Assembly: GCA_963556255.1 (NCBI GenBank)
Contig: OY744610.1
Span: 9,888,777-9,952,776 of the forward strand
Source: Allolobophora icterica
Lineage: Eukaryota > Annelida > Clitellata > Crassiclitellata > Lumbricidae
Reading direction: 5' to 3'
DNA: 64,000 nt
The position numbers and the translations under genes were made by a program. Below the pieces are notes generated by a model. The model saw only the letters and a program-made list of their open reading frames with translations. It was not told where the DNA came from and did not search any database. Shown piece after piece: positions 33,907-46,029 of the stretch (position 1 is its first letter; each line of letters begins with the position of its first letter).

Positions 33907-34479
33907 AGGCAGGCGGCAGGCAGGCAGGTAGCCAGCCAGCCAGCTATAATGAGCGTCTTAGAGCCTGCACTGAACGCACAACCGATTAATCGCAATCGGT
34001 CATAACAACAGGATAACATTGAGCTGTTGCTACCAGCAGTTCAGCGAGTAGCTGTTACTGCAGTATCAGTTAGGCCACAGCAGATGGTAGCAGTTGTATA
34101 AAGTCCTAAGAGGCTTCTTTAAAAATGCACGTTGTTCTTTGCACTGATACCAAGCCACGTGCTTATAACTGGGAATGATTGCTCCATGTGATTAAACGCT
34201 GAAATTTACCAGGAAATAAAACGATTTCCAATTATTGGACACCTTTTATTAAAATTATAGTTGTTCTATAATTATCGTGAATTGAGTTCAGTAATAATTT
34301 ATTGCTGTTTACAATTTGAGTGTCGCCTTTGAAGTAGGCCTAAGTAAGGAACTATTATGCTTATAATTATTAAGAGAGATGTTCATGATATAGACACATG
34401 TAAGTATATCGTAGCTCTATGGCAGAAGAATATGATAGATAAATAACGAGGATTGCACTATGCTCTAATTGCGTTCCAT

Positions 34480-34930
34480 TACTATTACATTCTTATGACG
34501 ACATGATATAGATAAGTTTATCTTAGCTCTATGGCAGAAGAATATGAAGATTCCACTATAAAACTCTATTGAGCCAACGGTAAGTAATCAAATAAACGGC
34601 TAATAGGCTTAATACAGCCGCAAGATGTCGTTACAAATTGGAAATATATTATAATATATTATTCTTTATATTGTTTTATAATATTATTATAATATTCTTT
34701 ATTATCTCAAACCGACAGACGCAGTAAGATTATATTGAAACATGAAAGTACAATCAATATCTTAATTAAACACACTTTTGTTTAACTTTTGTACTGTACT
34801 GTATTGAAAACAAACTATAATCGAAATATATACTATACTACAATATACTAAGCAATATTAAATCATACTATATTATATTCATGTGTACTTGTTAATGGTT
34901 ATTAAGGCCTCTCTGTCTTTGTTTCATTAC
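34480..34930. other. Non-coding A/T-rich insertion in copy B
   Basis: Unmatched in copy A. It holds a partial internal repeat of TAGCTCTATGGCAGAAGAAT (34413 and 34526) and a reverse copy of the 838-905 repeat (34724-34795). Confidence 0.4.
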
Positions 34931-34949
34931 CTGTGTATGAGTGTCTGTG

Positions 34950-35305
<356 letters not shown>

Positions 35306-35734
35306 TTGGACCGAATTACAACATGTACAGGTATTGATATTTGTGTTTAAACTACATCTTTCAGTGTGTCTTGCTCCTATAATGGCGATAATTTCTAGAA
35401 TACTTTAGGTTTTAAAAGAAAGAGTCATAGGCCTACATCAGTAGTTTTCGCATAGTTTGACAGAAAAGTGCACAAATATTATGGTTGTGCCATTTCGCCA
35501 TCCACTTGCGGATTCCTCTGAGCCTTTCGCGGCACTCTCGTTGGGAAAGACTGCTCGAATTACACACCTTTAATTGCATGCTTCGTTGCGGTATAATAAT
35601 TTTCAATTGCGTTTAATCGCTTGATCCAGTCTGAGTATTTGTAACTATAAGAAGTCGTTAAACATTGGAATACAATAATTATACTAATCTCTCTATGTTC
35701 CTACATTTCAAAAGAGAAGTCCCTTCAGATATCC

Positions 35735-35957
35735 AGAGAAGCAGTCATGGGTATATGAAGTGCTATCGACTTTATTTTCTTAACGTCGGCATACTAAGGC
35801 GGGTGGCCAGTCTTATCCCTCGCCCTTTCCGCCGACAGTGTACGGTTAGTGTACTCATAACAGCCGAGTTGGCAAGGTGGCGCAGAAATCTCGGCCCAAA
35901 TCTCTGCCATGGATTTGAGCCCCGAACTCTCGGTTTGCAGTCTACTGGACTGAGTCA
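35735..35957 (-). repeat. tRNA-Asp-like SINE
   Basis: Counterpart of 9084-9335 in copy B, with GAAGTCGATAGCACTTCATA-like 3' part on the minus strand and a decayed head. Confidence 0.7.
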
Positions 35958-36087
35958 AACTAACTGAGTCTAATTCTGATCCTTATAAAAAGTTCGGAGG
36001 TATGAAGCGTTGTTGCACACGGTATCCATTTAAAATCTATCCATTAAAAATAGCTTTGGGACATTGAAAAGTTCTGTGGGTGGATTC

Positions 36088-36125
36088 TGTCTGTCTGTGT
36101 GTCTGTCCGTCTGTCTGTCTGTCAT

Positions 36126-36162
<37 letters not shown>

Positions 36163-36231
36163 GATTCTGTCTGTTTGGTGTTCATGGTGGCTGAATGGCC
36201 AATGGTAGAGGATAACACTCCCACTGCCTTG
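36088..36231 (+). repeat. CTGT tract and core, third copy
   Basis: CTGT array then GTTCATGGTGGCTGAATGGC, CAATGGTAGAGGATAACACT. The core is interrupted at 36232 by a MITE and resumes at 36644. Confidence 0.85.
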
Positions 36232-36643
36232 CAGGGGCGGCGCCAGACACTTTTTCTAACCAGGGCATAGTAAGGGCAGTCATACAAGTAACCAGTGCAG
36301 AGGGCGAATTATGGAGAGCTACGTAGCGCGAGCTTGAATGTTAACCATATAAGATCGCGTTACGCGCTTGCCATAAATCGCCCCAAGTACCGGTACTATT
36401 ATATTTGTCTATGGTCAGGAGGTCAGATGTGCTAAGCCCTCCGGAAGCTGAACGCTTTTTGATATTTGTAAAGCAAATGTTAACATTTCAGCGAATTAAA
36501 TGAATTAATACTACAGGATATAACAAAGATGCCTGAACACATTCTGGACAGGGCAACAATAATTCTGGCAGGGCATCGACCAGGGCAAAGGCTTTTTTAC
36601 CAGGGCATTTGTCCTGGCGCGGCCTGGTGTAGCGCCGCCTCTG
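36232..36643. mobile_element. hAT-like MITE, 412 bp
   Basis: Ends CAGGGGCGGCGCCAGACAC and GTGTAGCGCCGCCTCTG are imperfectly inverted. The 8-bp duplication CTGCCTTG is perfect (36224-36231 and 36644-36651). It splits the third core copy of the CTGT/CAGA unit. Confidence 0.9.
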
Positions 36644-36763
36644 CTGCCTTGTTTAAATTTCTGGAATGAGGGAGAGAGCGAGAGAGACAGAACAGAGAAA
36701 CAGAGACAGAGATAGAGAAACAGAGACAGAGACAGACAGACAGACAGAGACAGAGAAAGACAG

Positions 36764-36850
<87 letters not shown>
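36644..36850 (+). repeat. GA, CAGA and (CA)n tracts
   Basis: End of the third CTGT/core/CAGA unit, followed by about 40 CA units (36765-36845). Confidence 0.95.
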
Positions 36851-36855
<5 letters not shown>

Positions 36856-36859
36856 GACG

Positions 36860-37780
36860 CAGTATTATCACACCCACCTATATATAGAGAGAGGCGTACA
36901 TAATCGTAATCAATCGAGCGCGAAGGTGCTACAGTCACACAAACACACACACTCTGTATATCGCTTAAAAAATCAGATAGTCCAACGATCAAAACTGGTT
37001 TGTCGATTCCTGTTAAAGAGCAAAAAAGATGTCCTGGGAGTCTTAGTCGTCATGCAAAGTCTTTCGACCCGTCGCAGAAAATTGTCCGCTACCGTTCCTG
37101 CCACCGGTTTACAATCGGACTTCGACGGATTAGGGGTCGTCCATTAATTGCATAGCCTATGCTTACGTAGGGAGTGGAGGGAGGTCTCGCTCGAGGGGTT
37201 AATAATGTAAATGTTTTCCTAGACTATAGAGCGACCAAATGGCCTCGACCGTGTAGGCCTACATTTTCCTCTGTATTGATCAATTGAAATCCTTCACAAT
37301 CTGGTTCATTTGTATGGACGGAGATTTAATTCTCGGTTTGTTAAGTCGGCTCGTTTCTGTAAATATGTCGAATGCAAAGAAATACCACAGATATTCTATT
37401 ATAATTAAATATGTTTGGAAAAACTAAATATTTAAAGAAAACGATTTAATTATATGTAGCATTTTGAAAAGCCTATAAAAGATGTATTAATAGAGCCTAA
37501 TAGGCCCTATTGTAAATGTTATTTATAAATGTTCACTGTTTAGCGACATCTTGTGGTGTCCAGCGTCGTTGAATAGTCATTTGTAATGTACAACAAACGT
37601 GTTCCGTTGTTAGTACCGATTGAACGGTAGTAAATGTAAATGTAAAATGTACGGACCGAAATGTAAATCTCTAAAATAAGCCTGCATCTGAATTTTGTTA
37701 GGTTAGATATTGTTTAACGACTCTGTCAAACGGAGAAAGACCTTGAGCATCGTAAATTATATAACGATCATAAGGCATAT
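36860..37780. other. Non-coding stretch
   Basis: No gene. A TTTAGCGACATCTTGTGG motif copy lies at 37540. Confidence 0.4.
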
Positions 37781-37784
37781 GTGG

Positions 37785-38650
37785 AGACTACTATAAAAAG
37801 GTGTTTTAACCGTACCTAATATTATTCGTAATGTTCACTGTTTAGCGACATCTCGTGGTTGCGAGAGCCGTTAGAAACAACGGCCACAGCAGCCATTAGA
37901 TATCGTTGACAACTCGAATACAACAAGACATTTTCGAACAGATACGCTGTAATATCGCCCAGACCCCTTTTTTAAATTGAGTTTTACACAGTCTGCAGTG
38001 GGGAAAGCTATTTACGGAATCAAACTCCGATTTCATAATCATCGGACGTTAGTTTTGTAGCGCCTGACTTGAAACTTTGATTCAGATGGTAGACATCTTT
38101 TACTTCTTCGATTTGGAAGACAAAGAGGCCATGAAATTAATCAGAATATGCGAGATATCGCGGGTGTTTTAAAGCTTCCAGCTCCCCACCCTTCCCCAGC
38201 TGCAATCATCAAAGTTTATCAGCACCTTGTATCAAGCTAGAAAAGGGAGACAGCGCAACTAACTTTATCGACGCGTAATGTATTCAAATCCACAGACACC
38301 GATTACAACCTTGGTTGGATCAAACTTCAGTAAGCCATGCAGTGAGATAAAGCGAAAAGTGGTTCACTGTACAGTACCTGGAAAATCTTTATAGGCCCCT
38401 AGGCTACATGTAAATACCAGTTGTATGTAAACATTTATCAGAACACTTATTATAGCTAATTTAAAATACCCCAAAAAGGCTCTGTACCAATGACAACCTG
38501 ACAGACCTAAACAGGTGAGTTTTAAGATATTTAGCAAATGTGTGCTGCACAGAGTCAAAGGCAAGAGTACGTGAGTGCAGTTGGAGACTGTTCCAGGAGG
38601 ACGGTTCAACACACAAGAAGGCGCGACGTGATCGAACTGAAGTGCGACAG
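37785..38650 (+). repeat. Second duplicated block, copy B
   Basis: Partner of 17270-18155. Confidence 0.8.
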
Positions 38651-38664
38651 AGTGGCATCTGCAA
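38461..38664 (-). pseudogene. LINE ORF C-terminus
   Basis: The minus-strand frame contains RRAFLCVEPSSWNSLQL, then FAKYLKTHLFRSVRLS, a CR1/L2-like ending (LWNSLP...FKxxLKTHLF). It occurs within the second duplicated block, so the LINE insertion predates the duplication. Confidence 0.75.
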
Positions 38665-38669
38665 ATCCC

Positions 38670-39265
38670 TTTTTGATGTAGAGCGCAGCGATTACCGACC
38701 TAGTATATAAATTGTCGCAGTAAATGGTAACGACCTATGTGCACTACCAATGCATTTGACACTGAATTTAGCTTATTTATAAGAATTCGCGAGAGATATA
38801 ATAATAATAAAATAAAATATAATAAAATATAGGATGTTGTATGCGCATGATGTCTCTCCGATTTTTATTCGACTAATTGTCATTTGCTTGCAAAACCTAT
38901 CTGAAGCACAGCGAAGTACAAGATAACGAATAAATTAAGAATCATAATTAGACTGGAATAATTAGGTTAATAAGACGATTGTAAAATGATTATTTGCTTA
39001 CTACCACACACTGTTTCAGTTCGTATATATATTTATATCTATACATCATTAGAAATAATATAGGGCCTATATTTTTATAAGTATATAAAAACCATATAGA
39101 TATATATCAGAAATAATATATATTTTGTATGCATTTAAATCACGGAATCCGCAAGATTGCGTTTAACCATGCTACCATATGAAATTACAACGCTTCGAAT
39201 AGACACCTTTTATCAAGGTCATCATATTACTATTATAAACATTAATTGCATAGCAATGTTACATT
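38670..39265. other. Non-coding stretch with dispersed repeats
   Basis: Shares GAAGCACAGCGAAGTACAAG and ATAACGAATAAATTA with 49495-49525 and 18795-18830, and 39180-39235 with 25885-25960. No gene. Confidence 0.4.
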
Positions 39266-39323
39266 GTCTAGATTCTAAAGAGTTTCCGAAACTATGGGTC
39301 GCGACCCAAAAGTGGGTCGCGAA

Positions 39324-39469
39324 CAGTGGCGGAGCCACGATTTGTAAAGTAGTACGGCAAATTAGGGGTACGGCAAAAAAGTGGTACGGCAAAAGTAGGT
39401 TGTTGCCATATCACCTTAAAAAGTGGTACGGCAAAAACCGTACCACAAGTAAAGGCGGCGCCGCCACTG
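39324..39469. mobile_element. hAT MITE, 146 bp
   Basis: Ends CAGTGGCGG and CCGCCACTG; perfect 8-bp duplication GTCGCGAA (39316-39323 and 39470-39477). The interior repeats GTGGTACGGCAAAA three times. Confidence 0.92.
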
Positions 39470-39550
39470 GTCGCGAAGCTCTGGCAAGTGGTTCGTCATA
39501 TGTTTTCGAGAAACTTTTAGTTTTGGAGCAACATTTTGCTATGATTGGGC

Positions 39551-40263
39551 GGTTTACGTTAATAACCGCGATCACAAAACCGCGATCCTCAAAAGCGCGA
39601 TCTTCAAAACCGCGATCCTCAAAACCGCGACCGTCTCAAAACCGCGATCATCAAAACCGCGATTTTAAACATTTATAAATACAACAAAAGTTTAGATCTA
39701 ATTTTAAATATGAGATATGATAAATGAAATTTTAATCTAAGAATAAAGTGTAAATGTCTTGTAATGTAGGCCTATGAAAATGAAATGTTTCAAAGTGTAG
39801 GCCCTATGTGAAACATTAAACTTGTATGCCTATCTCAGTGTTGCTGCGACAATCTGTACGTTCGTAGAATCCGTGCATTTCCAATGCCTTTTCCCCTTTA
39901 TTGTTTTTTCGTTACGAAATGTATAACCTTGAACGAACTTAATTCTACTGGGTTATATACTGGGTTATATAAGCTTGTCTGTCTTCTTTTACAATTTGTT
40001 TACTAATCGCTCTTTTGATAATCGCGGTTTTCGCCCTTTTGATGCCGGTCGGCGTCGCTAAGCTCTTTAAAGTTAACTTTTTCATTAAGCCCATCGGCAT
40101 CAAAGGAATAATCTCGGTTTTCGCTCGTTTAAGGCAATTTGCCATTACTAATCGCGGTTTTGATGATCGCGGTTTTGAGACGGTCGCGGTTTTGAGGATC
40201 GCGGTTTTGAAGATCGCGCTTTTGAGGATCGCGGTTTTGTGATCGCGGTTATTAACGTAGACC
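39551..40263. mobile_element. Foldback element with CGCGATC-array arms, 713 bp
   Basis: Ends GGT(T/C)TACGTTAATAACCGC and its complement; flanks GATTGGGC at 39543-39550 and 40264-40271 make an 8-bp duplication. The arms (about 39551-39665 and 40150-40263) are nearly identical when inverted and consist of about seven 15-bp units of the form AAAACCGCGATCNTC. The spacer has no transposase. Confidence 0.9.
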
Positions 40264-41937
40264 GATTGGGCAATAACTAGCTGTCGTAATTGTGCGTGTA
40301 TATATGAACAGAAAACAATTACCACGACCGTTAGCAACGCGAGATTATTAAAAACTTCTGCTATTAAAATAAACTACGTTAATTTAAATGTCACAAATTT
40401 AATGCTTTAAATATGCCAATTTTTAAACGCTGTATGTAAATCCGCATAATTCGATGCCAGTTTACGAAGCAAACTTCAGTACACAATGCTTAAATTTACG
40501 CCGTCTGATCTTCACAAGTGGGTCGCGACCCAGAGAAGTTTGAGAACCACTGGTCTAGATGAGAGAACTTGATATGATGTAGAAGGGGTACCGTACACTA
40601 TCGATTATTGACTAAACCGTACCTTTGCTATTAGACTTGGGAGTGACTTTGGTCAGCCAATTTGACCCCACTTGACCCCAAAGTGACTTGAAGTCGACTT
40701 GAAGTCGACGACTTGGAGCCAAAACGACTTCATCCGACTTGGCAGAAAAACAACCAACTTCCGACTTAAAGTCGACTTCTGACATTGTAATAACGATTAC
40801 GTACGGCTAGTAATGCAATTGTCAAGCCAATTTTGCCTGGCAAGCTTTACTTTCATATGGGGCCTACTAATGAGTAATGAGACCTCAACACCTGATGAAT
40901 AAAATTGTTAACATTTCGATTCGCCATTTTTTTATGAAACGAACGTGTGACGTTTTAATATAGAATAACAAATTATATAAATAAATCGGCACGAAACCGA
41001 TAAAGAATAAGTAAGTAACTGTCTAGCCCAACCGGCGTCGATAATCTCTATAATAGTTTTCCAGATCCATGTGTCCTACGAAAATCGATTCTGGAATGTC
41101 TGGAATGTGACTGCGACCCCCTCCCTAAGACCGGCATATCACGTGGGCGAGCGAAGTTGGCCCGGCCCGCCGACATTCGATGCTGGGAGGGTGGACGTGC
41201 TGGCGCACACCTGCACGGACGGACAGACGGACGGATTGACACATGGACAAACAGCGATTACTAAGCCTGTCTGTTCCACCCTCCCTCCCGCCCTCCCTCC
41301 CGCTCTTTCTCTCCCGCCCTCTCACTCCTCCTTCCATCCCTCTGCCTCTATCACTGCGTTCGAAGACCTCCGTACTTTTCGCTCTCCCTCCCCGTCATAT
41401 ATGACGGGCAAGCATCTTTTCTTATAATGCTTATAATCAATTAACATAATCTGGCTACACAGGAGACCCAAAAGGGGTTGTAGACCCCGCTACCAGGGCC
41501 ACCTGGGCAGTAATACAGTTTGATGGAAAACATTATACTTAACTAAAGACTCGATAGCATATCATTGGTATGTAATAGTAACACAATACTTACTAAGGAC
41601 TCGAAAGCACATCTTGAGGCTATGCCTATGCACGCTCACTGAATTTCAGTTGATTGAGCTGCGGGCCGTCAATTAGTGTTCCTCGAACACGGAAGACCGT
41701 AACTTTTGCTTGAACGATCGTAGGCTGGGTAGTTGCTTGTTTATGGTGGTATTTTATTCCATATGAAGGCCCAATGTATCGTATGAAGACTAACTGGGTA
41801 TTCGTATGAGCGTATGGCTGGTAACATTGTACATACATGACATTGTAATAATATCGCAGCCTAAGTATGCGGTAGAAGCTAGAACTGGTAGGTCTATGCT
41901 TAATACATTTTTGCCAAAACACTACAAAACTGCTTAA

Positions 41938-42397
41938 CCCTCAGAGGCTAACCTATAAAAAAATCACACATTGGATAACCTGGGGTGAATTTTTCACCCC
42001 TCACTATTTGAGGCATGTGATATAAAATTAAACCATGTTCGATCAACAATGGTAATTGTACCAAGTTCAACATAAAACTGCAAAACTAGGAAACCTAACT
42101 AAACTCAACTATCAGCACAATCATCGAGTCTACAGTCATCCACACACAAGTGACGCTTTGTTGCATCCGTTCCACAGACAAAGTTGCTACACATATGACA
42201 GCGAATACTGGCCACGGTATGACGTCAGTCACGTGACCATTCATCCAAAATAAGTAAGAGAAAATATATGGAATTAAGCAAAAGTCATCTATGAACAGAT
42301 ACACAAAGGCGCACGGCATAACTCCAAAGCTGTAAAAAAATTCAGCGCAAAAACTGACAGTGGGGTGAAAAATTCACCCCAGGTTGGCCTCTGAGGG
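41938..42397 (-). mobile_element. Non-autonomous piggyBac element, 460 bp
   Basis: TTAA on both sides (41934-41937, 42398-42401), ends CCCTCAGAGGCTAACCT and AGGTTGGCCTCTGAGGG, then GGGGTGAA(T/A)(T/A)TTTCACCCC palindromes near each end. The minus strand keeps a remnant of the transposase C-terminal zinc domain (see 42105-42215). Confidence 0.92.
42105..42215 (-). pseudogene. piggyBac transposase C-terminal Cys-rich remnant
   Basis: The minus-strand frame reads RCHMCSNFVCGTDATKRHLC, then VDDC and a short end before TGA. C-x2-C-x4-C and the later C-x3-C fit the piggyBac C-terminal zinc domain; it is the same part kept by the element at 20303-21302, although the two elements have different ends. 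Confidence 0.65.
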
Positions 42398-42628
42398 TTA
42401 AATGCTGCCATGGCCTCTCGATCATTAGTTTGGCGAGATAAATTTAGATTTGTTTGTGTCTCAAGTCAGTTTAAGTCGACTTCTGGAATAAACAACTTCA
42501 AGTCACTTTTCTTGAACAAATTCGACTTGGGGTCAGTTGCGCTAAGCAGAAACGACTCGACTCGACTTGGGATGACCAAGTCGACCCAAGTCGACTTATT
42601 GGGGTCGACTCCCAGGTCTATTTGCTAT

Positions 42629-43005
42629 AGGCGAGCGACCAAGGAGAGCGTTTGATCGTTTGCCTCAAATGAGACGCTCCGCCGTTGACGTCGCCCTCCT
42701 CCTTTTCCCCGGCGTGAGACTGGCAGTGCCAGAGTACGGGCAGTGACGCAGTTCTTAAGACAAGAGTAGTAGTTTCCAGCGTTTAGCGACATCTCGTGGC
42801 TGCCAGGGTCGTTGATTTGTCGACCTGTACGTAGGCCTACATAGTAACAAGACACTACTCTACCAACAGTCAGATAGAAGGAAGAGCAAGACTTTTGTAG
42901 TAGTTTCCGGCTTCTGAACGACATCTAGCGGCTGCTAGAATTGTCACAGTCACCAGGAGATGATAGACATTGTGTAGGTCAAAAATGGGTCCCTATCTAT
43001 ACTTA
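42629..43005. other. Non-coding stretch
   Basis: Contains two copies of the CGACATCT(C/A)GTGG/CGGCTGC motif (42785, 42922). No gene. Confidence 0.4.
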
Positions 43006-43007
43006 AG

Positions 43008-43545
43008 CAGTCATGATTATGAAGTGTTAACGACCATGGGCGGCGATCCCGGGGGGGTCGAGGGGGACAAGACCCCCCACCTTTAGGAGTGGGGGGACAC
43101 GCCATGCATCGGACCCCCCAAATTTTGAAGAAACCCCAAAAAAAGGTCATAAAATTTTTTCGTGCTAGAGTTATGAAATTTGTTCGCGCGTGAGCGCGAA
43201 AAATTTTTTGACTTTTTTTTGGACCAGCTCAGTTCAAAACTCTTTTTTGACCAGATCAGTTCAAGAATGTCCCCCCCCCACCTGTCAAACAAGATCGCCG
43301 CCACTGTTAACGACTTCATTTTCTTAGCATCGGCATATGAGGGCGGGTTGCCCTCCTTTTCCTCGCCGTCTGATCATCACACTGACAGTTTCCGGTCATT
43401 GTACTGTTTAAAGCTGCTTTCGCTAGTGGGCGCAGGTGGAACAGAAACCGCGATACAAATTTCTGCCGTGACAGGACCTGAACCCCGACCTTTCGGTTAA
43501 CAGTCCAGCGTGCTAACCACTACATTAACGTCCAGCCAATTTGCC
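43008..43545 (-). repeat. tRNA-Asp-like SINE split by a MITE
   Basis: The SINE runs 43545 to 43307 and continues at 43034-43008 on the minus strand. Its head GTAGTGGTTAGCACGCTGG has a good box A and GGTCGGGGTTCAGGTCC a fair box B. A 272-bp MITE interrupts it near the 3' end. Confidence 0.85.
43035..43306. mobile_element. hAT MITE, 272 bp, inside SINE
   Basis: Ends CATGGGCGGCGATC and GATCGCCGCCACTG. Perfect 8-bp duplication TTAACGAC (43027-43034, 43307-43314). Interior rich in G/C runs near the ends. Confidence 0.93.
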
Positions 43546-43549
43546 TAAT

Positions 43550-44720
43550 CAATCTGAACCTAAACCAAAGTCGTTTTACAATGGAATTACTTCTAGCACG
43601 GTAGCAAATTGAATCCGTATACGAACACGAATACACCAACGGGCTGCTGCTTTCTCTAACATAAGGCAATGTAACAGTTAAAAGAGGTGTTGAATTATTT
43701 TGGACGGTTCTCACCATTCGTATTCCAGAGCATAGAGTAAAAACGTAACGATTTTCACGAAACTGAATTATATAACTTGGTTAGAATAAAAGTTAAAGGT
43801 GTCTACTGCAGCTAATAAAATATAATAGTAGGCCTAATAGTTGTGTTGGTACGAGAAATTTTAATTAGTGAATGTTTAGTGATTCTCTGTCATAAAACGT
43901 AGTCTCCAAAATGGCCGTGTAGTTTAAGAAAAAGCACGTGCACACCCTGTTTTACAAGAAACTGGATATACTTAAAACTCCATGAAAACTGTGTCAATTA
44001 GTTTTCCAAATACAGTAGATACAAAGATGGTCGCCAAGAACATGGAGCATATCTTCAGTACATTAGCACACCCCCTTTTACGTAAAATATAAACATATAA
44101 GATTTCAGTGAAACGGTATGATTGATTTCATTCGTGATTTCTTGTTTAAGCTGTAATATGCCACAGTAATTTCTGTCGACGTCAACAACTTTAAATTTTC
44201 TTTTAAAGCATAAAGACAATTTAGGGCCCGTGACTACTCTGCCTAGGGGTCGGGAATTTCTGTCGTCACCCCTGCAAGTGCATGCCCCGAAGTGACGCCT
44301 GTATTTATTCCAGCATCATTAGCCAATCGATATTTATATATCGCCAACACTTGACACGTAAATGAACTCTCATCTTCCACTCTGTTACTCCACTAGCCTA
44401 TCGCAAAATAAATGCATACATAAAGAGACAAGAATTTACTGGGGTTTTGCGCAGGGCTGAGATCAGCAACCTCTTGATTGACGACCGTTTAACGTTGAGG
44501 AAGATGTGAAGGAAAATTGAACTGAAGTTCTTTAAAAGCATGCGGTCACCTCACCACTGTCTTTAACAATTACGTAGACCACTGCCCGTAAAGCACCTTC
44601 TTAAATTCGACTTACAAAAAAGGGGCACGCATTTGAATTTCATACACTGCTGCATAAGAAATCCTTCATCATTCGCTCAGTCTACAAATATACAGATTGG
44701 GATAATGGCTTAATGCTTGT
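43550..44720. other. Non-coding stretch
   Basis: An AAAGGTGTCTAC motif lies at 43795 and CCCCTTTTACGT at 44070. No gene recognised. Confidence 0.35.
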
Positions 44721-44722
44721 TC

Positions 44723-44775
44723 CAATATCTAATCTGTTTCGATTTGTAAATCTGTTTCGATTTGTAGATCTGACT
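44723..44775 (+). repeat. 53-bp perfect direct repeat, left
   Basis: Identical over 53 bases to 45823-45875, exactly 1,100 bases apart. Internally it contains two CTGTTTCGATTTGTA units. Confidence 0.9.
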
Positions 44776-45822
44776 TGTAGCGCTCCTCTAAAGTATATAG
44801 AGGTTTAGTGCTGATATGCACCCACGTTCACTTAAAGATCAATCCACAAGGAGCCCCCCAACTTAAGATGCAAATAAGTAATGTCAAACAGCTGTGTGAA
44901 GAAAAAGATATTCATCGTATGTTTTGATATAAAATGTATATATTCAATTATATATCAATATTTTAAGATAGCAAATCAATTCATGTAATTATAATGAACT
45001 ACTTTAATGTCTAGTTATCAACATGAATATGTACTCTTTTATTATTCCTACCTAGCCAGCACCTGACTACAAGTTTATTCTAATATTATGACCTAACTAA
45101 CCACCCCATGTAGATCTACAATAAGGAACGTTTCTCACACAATCGTCCAGTATCTTCTAAAGGAATTGATTCTACGCTTCCTCCGTTGTAGATTTCTTCT
45201 GTGATGCGACTTCTCCTTTCATCGTCCGTTTTTCTAGTATTCGAATAAATATCCGTATAGCTTTTATACTCCCCAAAACGTCTCACTTTTGAAGAAGACA
45301 GTTCTTTTCCTAAACGCACTATAATCCACAAAGTGTTCAACAGCTCGTGAAGTCACCTCTCTGACCTTGGTTCCTTCTGTTTTCGACCGTAGAGGTTCAA
45401 CGTTTAACCTCTCAAAACAACTATTCGTTATTAAAACGAATTACGAGTTTGCGACGGATTATTTCATAGATGCAACCATCTCTTCGCCGTCCACCGCATA
45501 ACTCCATTCAGTTCAACGGATTTTTGTACACGTCAGCAGTTTTGCACACGGCACTCCAGGTAAGCAGTTGATATTTGATTCAACCAATGAGGCGTGTCTA
45601 CGTTTCTCTCTTCTTAGCCTCAAAACCGTAATGTAACCCAAAAGTCCTAAGCTAAATTTTATAGCCCTTATAGTGCTGGCTATCAGGTGCTGTTTCTAAT
45701 TAATTAACATAATAAGCTAATTATGTGTATCAAGCGGGTATTTAAATTACACCTTGACTAATACAATTCGTTTAACAATATTTACATAGATGAAATGACT
45801 TGTGTAGCATGGGAAATCGTGA
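44776..45822. other. Sequence between the 53-bp direct repeats
   Basis: No gene recognised. A 74-codon open frame on the minus strand (45116-45340) has mixed charged composition and no domain I can name. Confidence 0.35.
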
Positions 45823-45875
45823 CAATATCTAATCTGTTTCGATTTGTAAATCTGTTTCGATTTGTAGATCTGACT
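45823..45875 (+). repeat. 53-bp perfect direct repeat, right
   Basis: Partner of 44723-44775. Confidence 0.9.
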
Positions 45876-45971
45876 ACAGTTTATGTTCTTCTAGATCAGA
45901 ACTTTTGAAACTGTTTATAATATTGCATCTTTTTGGTTCTCCTATAATCCTATTGTGTTACTTTTCGCCAC

Positions 45972-46029
45972 TGTTGTTGTTGTTGTTATTGTTGTTGTTG
46001 TTGTTGTTGTTATTGTTGTTGTTATTGTA
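45972..46029 (+). repeat. (TTG)n microsatellite
   Basis: About 19 TTG/TTA units. Confidence 0.95.

Larger units (their letters stand above)
39274..40552. mobile_element. Non-autonomous hAT element, 1,279 bp, with two nested elements
   Basis: The right end AGTTTGAGAACCACTG is the common hAT end; the left (AAGAGTTTCCGAAACT) has decayed. GGGTCGCGACCC follows each end. GTCTAGAT flanks both sides (39266-39273, 40553-40560), although the left end appears three bases in from the duplication. Nested inside are 39324-39469 and 39551-40263. No transposase. Confidence 0.85.
40632..42620. mobile_element. Non-autonomous hAT element, 1,989 bp
   Basis: Ends TAGACTTGGGAGT and ACTCCCAGGTCTA; 8-bp duplication TTTGCTAT (40624-40631 and 42621-42628). 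Both subterminal zones are full of AAGTCGACTT-type palindromic repeats, likely transposase sites. It contains a C-rich/GACGGACGG tract (about 41210-41340), a LINE-like 3' block near 41466-41515 and a piggyBac derivative (41938-42397). No hAT transposase frame. Confidence 0.88.

Noticed and set aside
41048..41430. Proline-rich open frames
   Set aside because: They come from a C/T-rich tract inside a hAT element, with no conserved domain.
45116..45340. 74-codon minus-strand frame as a gene
   Set aside because: No recognisable domain, and length within chance for this composition.
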